From: Devosia salina | GTDB taxonomy: Bacteria > Pseudomonadota > Alphaproteobacteria > Rhizobiales > Devosiaceae | Direction of reading: 5' to 3' | DNA: 64,000 nt | NCBI RefSeq assembly: GCF_019504385.1 | Contig: NZ_CP080590.1 | Coordinates: 848,001 to 912,000 of the forward strand | Shown: positions 60,710-64,000 of the stretch, piece by piece | How positions within the stretch are numbered: the first letter of the stretch is position 1 | How the letters are laid out: the number at the start of each line of letters is the position of its first letter | The notes under the pieces: model-generated | Told to the model about the DNA's origin: nothing | The model's input: only the letters and a program-made list of their open reading frames with translations | Databases searched by the model: none | Position numbers and translations under genes: made by a program

Positions 60710-62065
60710 GTGAAGCGATTGGATAGTGTGTTGGAGCTTGATCGTGGATCAGAGATTGCAGCCTTGGCCGAGGATTCTCCCGCCATGCTGTGGCGGGGCG
60801 ACGCATCCGGCCGTTGCGTCTATCTCAATGGGCGGATGCGGGCATTCTGGGGCCTGACCATCGATCAATGCGGCACGTTCGACTGGGCAACGAGCCTGCT
60901 CGAAGAAGACCATGAGGCCGTGTTTGGGCCCTTCGGGCAGGGCATGTCGAGCCAGCAGCCCTTCGAATGCGAGGGGCGCTACCGCCGCGCCGATGGGCAG
61001 GTGCGCATTCTCAGGACGCGCGCCACTCCCTATACGGACGACCAGGGCCGGTTCGCCGGCATGATTGGCGTCAACGAGGACATGACCGAGCTGCGCGAGG
61101 CCGAACGCAGCCTCGAGCAAGCCGTCGCGAAGCTGCAGGAAACCACCGACCACCACAGGGCCGTGGCCGACCGGCTGAGCCTGGCCACCGCCATATCGGG
61201 CCTCGCCATGTCCGAGCACGACCGCGATCTGCGCTACACCTGGGCGCATAACGTGATGGGCGATCCGATCGGGCGCACGCCCAGCCAGGCCTTCGGGGAG
61301 GAGGTCGGCCGCGAAATCGAGGACATACTCCGCCGCGGCCTGTCCGAGCCGCAGTCGCGCGAGCTCCCCCTCGTGCTCGATGGTAACGCGGTCTGGCTGG
61401 CGGTGCAGACCGTGCCGCTCTCCCGTCCGGATGGCGCCGCCGGCGTGGTGGCCAGCGCCATGGACATCACCCCGCGCAAGCGCAACGAGCAGAAGCTGGA
61501 AGTGCTGGCGCGCGAACTCTCCCACCGCGTCAAGAACGTCTTCGCCCTGGTGCAGGCGATCGTCCGGCAAAGCGCCCGGTCGGGCGGGGTGTCCGACAGT
61601 TTCCTCGCCACGCTGGACGCGCGGCTCGTGTCCCTGGCTCGAGCCCAGGATGCATTGCTCGCCACCGACGCCGAAAACGCCGTGCTCTTCGAATTGCTGG
61701 CCGCACAGGTCTCGCATCTGAGCGGCGTCAGGCTCGAGGGTCCGGCTTCCACCATAATCCCGGCGCTGGCTGCCCCCTATGTGGCGCTGGCCGTGCATGA
61801 GCTGGGCACCAACGCCACCAAATATGGCAGCCTCAGCCAACCCGAGGGCTGGGTGCAGCTCTCATGGACCGAAAGCGATGACGGCTATGTGTCCCTGACC
61901 TGGCGGGAGCATGGCGGCCCGGTGGGCAAGGCGCAGTCCGGAAACGGCTTCGGCACGCAATTGCTCACCCGGCTGTTCTCCGGCGCCACCATGGGCGAGG
62001 CCGAACTCTCCTTCACCGACAAGGGCCTGCTCTGGCAGGCCCGGGTGCCGCTCAACGCCAGTTAA
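60710..62065 (+). CDS. HWE-type sensor histidine kinase with PAS domains
   Basis: 451 residues from GTG 60710 (GAAAGG just upstream; the longer frame to 60521 has poor composition). No membrane segment, so it is a cytosolic sensor. PAS-like domains: ALAEDSPAMLWRGDASGRCVYLNGRMRAFWG (about 10-120) and a second one near 155-265. The HWE/HisKA_2 kinase part has ELSHRVKNVFALVQAIVRQ with phosphorylated H272, and the ATPase end GNGFGTQLLTRLFSG. No response regulator lies beside it. It may act in general stress signalling, as HWE kinases do in alphaproteobacteria; the signal is unknown. It converges on the GntR gene. Confidence 0.83.
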   Translation: MKRLDSVLELDRGSEIAALAEDSPAMLWRGDASGRCVYLNGRMRAFWGLTIDQCGTFDWATSLLEEDHEAVFGPFGQGMSSQQPFECEGRYRRADGQVRILRTRATPYTDDQGRFAGMIGVNEDMTELREAERSLEQAVAKLQETTDHHRAVADRLSLATAISGLAMSEHDRDLRYTWAHNVMGDPIGRTPSQAFGEEVGREIEDILRRGLSEPQSRELPLVLDGNAVWLAVQTVPLSRPDGAAGVVASAMDITPRKRNEQKLEVLARELSHRVKNVFALVQAIVRQSARSGGVSDSFLATLDARLVSLARAQDALLATDAENAVLFELLAAQVSHLSGVRLEGPASTIIPALAAPYVALAVHELGTNATKYGSLSQPEGWVQLSWTESDDGYVSLTWREHGGPVGKAQSGNGFGTQLLTRLFSGATMGEAELSFTDKGLLWQARVPLNAS

Positions 62066-62073
62066 GCCCGCCG

Positions 62074-62799
62074 TTACAGCCGCCCGTCGGCGATGATGGC
62101 GCGCACCTCGTCCTCGACGCTGTCGAGAATGCGGTTGATCGCGGCGACGGCCTGGTCGGCATCCGACGCGACAATGGCGTCCGCCAGGTCGCGATGCATG
62201 GGGAAGGACTCAAGGCCAAAGGCATCGCGGTTGAACGGGGACATGTCGCCCCGCTCCAGCGCATGGTCGAGATTGGTCAGGATCTGCCCATACATCGGGT
62301 TGCCCGACGCATCATAGATGGCATTGTGGAAGGCGTGGTCGGCCTTGCGCCAGGGCCGGCCGGAATTGACCTCGACCAGCAGCACGTCGCAGAGCCGCGA
62401 TATTTCCGCCCTCTGCTTTGGTGACGCATGCAGCGTCGCCTTGCGCACCACGTCGTTTTCCAGCGTCCGGCGGATTTCGATGAGCCGCAGCAGCGCCTCA
62501 CCCTCGAGCCGCACCATGGTCGGCACCAGCCCTCGCGAGGTCTGGACCTTTGCCGCGAGATAAGTGCCATCGCCACGCCGGCGCCGGATGATCCCCAGCC
62601 CCTCCCAGCGGTTGAGCGCCTCGCGGATGGTCGACCGGCCCACGCCAAGCGAGGCGGCCAGCGACACTTCGGGCGGCAGCCGGTCGCCGATCTTGAGCCC
62701 GGCGCGCTCCACCATTTCGGCAAGCGCATCCAGCACCGCCACATTGCGTGTGCGGTTCTCCAGCGGCTCGAGATAGCTCAGGGCAGTGTCCCGACTCAT
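62074..62799 (-). CDS. FadR-type GntR transcriptional regulator
   Basis: 241 residues from ATG 62799 with GGAAAGGG upstream. The winged helix reads LKIGDRLPPEVSLAASLGVGRSTIREALNRWEGLGIIRRRRGDGTYLA; the FCD ligand domain has the D-x3-H pattern ADHAFHNAIYDASGN and a later H in PMHRDL. It presumably regulates the aminotransferase gene 62 bases upstream of it on the same strand, or nearby metabolic genes. The ligand is probably an organic acid or amino acid. Confidence 0.85.
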   Translation of the reverse strand: MSRDTALSYLEPLENRTRNVAVLDALAEMVERAGLKIGDRLPPEVSLAASLGVGRSTIREALNRWEGLGIIRRRRGDGTYLAAKVQTSRGLVPTMVRLEGEALLRLIEIRRTLENDVVRKATLHASPKQRAEISRLCDVLLVEVNSGRPWRKADHAFHNAIYDASGNPMYGQILTNLDHALERGDMSPFNRDAFGLESFPMHRDLADAIVASDADQAVAAINRILDSVEDEVRAIIADGRL

Positions 62800-62861
62800 G
62801 GGGCCCTTTCCTCCAGGTGCGACGACCTTGCGGCCACTCACACCACAAATTGGCCGGCTTG

Positions 62862-64000
62862 TCAGCCTTGTGCCGCGATCTGTGGGGCTCCCAATTCCAG
62901 CAGCTCACTCAACGCATCGATCAGCCGGTCCATCTGCGGACGCGAATTGTAGCCCTGCACGGAGAGGCGCGCGATGCATCTGTCCTGCCAGCGGAACACC
63001 GGGATCTCGATGCCATAGCGCTCGAACAGCGTCGTATGCACCACCAGCGGGTCGCATTCCGGGATCGGCATGGCCACCATTTGCGGCGCGCAGAATTCCG
63101 GGCTGCTGAGCGGCGCAAGCCCGGTCAGTTCGCCCAGCTGCCTCGCCGTATCCTGCGCCAGGGCATGGCAATGCGCGGCCACGCCCCACCAGTCATTGTC
63201 CTTGCGGAACTGGATGGCCGCCGGAACAGTCAGCCACGGGGCCGGGTCGCGCGTCCCCTGGATTTCGATCTCGTCGATAAAGGGCGAATTGCCGAAGGCG
63301 CCCTTGGCGCCGGGCGCCTTGGACTCCGCCGTCCAGCCATGGCTGATCACCAGCGGATCGAGCAGGCCCTGCACCTCGGGCCGCGCATGGAGGAACGCCG
63401 AACCCTTGGGCGTCATCATCCATTTGTGGCAATTGCCCGAATAGAAATCGGCGCCGATGCCCTCGAGGTCGAGCTTGATATGCCCCGGCGTATGCGCCCC
63501 GTCGATCACCGACCAGATACCGCGCCGGCGGGCTTCGGCAATGGCATTCTCGATGGGGAAGAGCAGGGCGGTGGGCGAGGTGATATGGCTCAGGAATAGC
63601 ACGCGGGTGCGCTCGGTCATACCGGCGATGATGGCGTCTGTGAACGCCGCTTCGCTGGTGAGCGGCATCGGCACCTTGACCACGACGATCTCCGCCCCGG
63701 TCTTGCGGCACACATAGGCCCAGGTCTTTTCCAGCGCCGAATATTCATGGTCGGTCGTCAGGATCTGGTCGCCTGGCTTGAGGTCGAGCGAGCGGGCCAC
63801 GATGTTGAGCCCGGTCGTGGCATTGAGCACGCCCACAATGTCCTCGGATCCGCAGCCCAGTTCGGCCGCCAGCGCCTCGCGCGGGGCCCGCAGCAGGTCG
63901 TGCAGGCGACGGCCCAGGAACTCCACGGGTTCGCGCTCCAGCTCGAGCTGCCAGCCCTGATAGGCTTCGAACACCGGGCGCGGGCAGGCGCCGAAAGAGC
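62862..64000 (-). CDS. Class V aminotransferase (isopenicillin N epimerase-like), 3' part
   Basis: At least 379 residues are visible; the frame stays open to the window edge and begins SFGACPRPVFEAYQGWQLELEREPVEFL, so only the first 15-20 residues are missing (usual start ...LNHGSFGACPRPV). PLP lysine is in SGNCHKWMMTPKG, and SVIDGAHTPGHIKLDL carries the aspartate-histidine pair. CefD-like family members act on amino acids, with varied and often unknown reactions. The GntR regulator follows 62 bases downstream on the same strand, so they are likely co-transcribed. Confidence 0.85.
   Translation of the reverse strand, partial: SFGACPRPVFEAYQGWQLELEREPVEFLGRRLHDLLRAPREALAAELGCGSEDIVGVLNATTGLNIVARSLDLKPGDQILTTDHEYSALEKTWAYVCRKTGAEIVVVKVPMPLTSEAAFTDAIIAGMTERTRVLFLSHITSPTALLFPIENAIAEARRRGIWSVIDGAHTPGHIKLDLEGIGADFYSGNCHKWMMTPKGSAFLHARPEVQGLLDPLVISHGWTAESKAPGAKGAFGNSPFIDEIEIQGTRDPAPWLTVPAAIQFRKDNDWWGVAAHCHALAQDTARQLGELTGLAPLSSPEFCAPQMVAMPIPECDPLVVHTTLFERYGIEIPVFRWQDRCIARLSVQGYNSRPQMDRLIDALSELLELGAPQIAAQG

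Noticed and set aside
1..64000. CRISPR arrays, rRNA genes or riboswitches
   Set aside because: No regularly spaced repeats, rRNA-like sequence or known riboswitch core was seen anywhere.

Overview
The window is a high-GC, gene-dense piece of an alphaproteobacterial chromosome. The gene content (short-intergenic operons, an EctA/B/C/D plus dedicated aspartate kinase cluster with ehuBCDA, an xfp-ackA pair, and LptE- and O-antigen-ligase-type surface genes) fits Hyphomicrobiales, perhaps a Devosia/Pelagibacterium-like halotolerant bacterium. The taxon is an inference; no rRNA, tRNA or CRISPR array was found.

Layout. 1-2.9 kb: end of acetate kinase and a phosphoketolase, closed by a good rho-independent terminator. 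3.3-6.6 kb: cassette A, a GIY-YIG/DUF4357 protein, a soluble FtsH-like AAA+ metalloprotease and a small DUF6634-like protein. 6.7-12.0 kb: surface polysaccharide genes (O-antigen ligase-like, LptD, LptE, HtrL/YibB-like). 12.5-16.5 kb: cassette B, a divergent second copy of the GIY-YIG/DUF4357 plus AAA+/M41 pair, here translationally coupled to a tyrosine recombinase. 16.5-18.7 kb: a decayed IS66 element, a small zinc-ribbon protein and AT-richer sequence with no convincing gene. 18.7-45.9 kb: a large surface glycan locus. It holds a WbpM/PglF-like dehydratase, capsule-type and GT4 glycosyltransferases, a pseudaminic-acid-like route (PseB, PseC, PseI, PseG, SpsF/PseF-like, PseH-like), the WbpG/HisH/HisF amidination set, a Wzm/Wzt ABC exporter, a frameshifted acyltransferase and a sugar transferase fused to an SDR domain. 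46.0-49.9 kb: mobilization genes, a MOBQ-type relaxase with a degenerate helicase-like tail and a divergent accessory protein, with an oriT-like intergenic region. 50.1-59.7 kb: cysteine synthase, then a reverse-strand ectABCD-ask-ehuBCDA cluster. 59.9-64.0 kb: divergent EctR-type MarR regulator, HWE-type sensor kinase, FadR-type GntR regulator and the 3' part of a class V aminotransferase.

How it works together. The 18.7-45.9 kb genes would build nucleotide-activated nonulosonic acid and other sugars, assemble a glycan and export it through the ABC transporter; the LptD/LptE/ligase group may serve its placement on the cell surface. The ect/ehu genes make ectoine and hydroxyectoine from aspartate and recover them from outside, probably under EctR control through two inverted repeats in the ectA-ectR gap.

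The best candidate for an undescribed system is the twice-occurring pairing of a GIY-YIG/DUF4357 nuclease-like protein with a cytosolic FtsH-like AAA+/M41 protease. All catalytic motifs are retained in both copies, one copy ends in a recombinase, and the copies bracket a surface-polysaccharide block. Its function is unknown to me.
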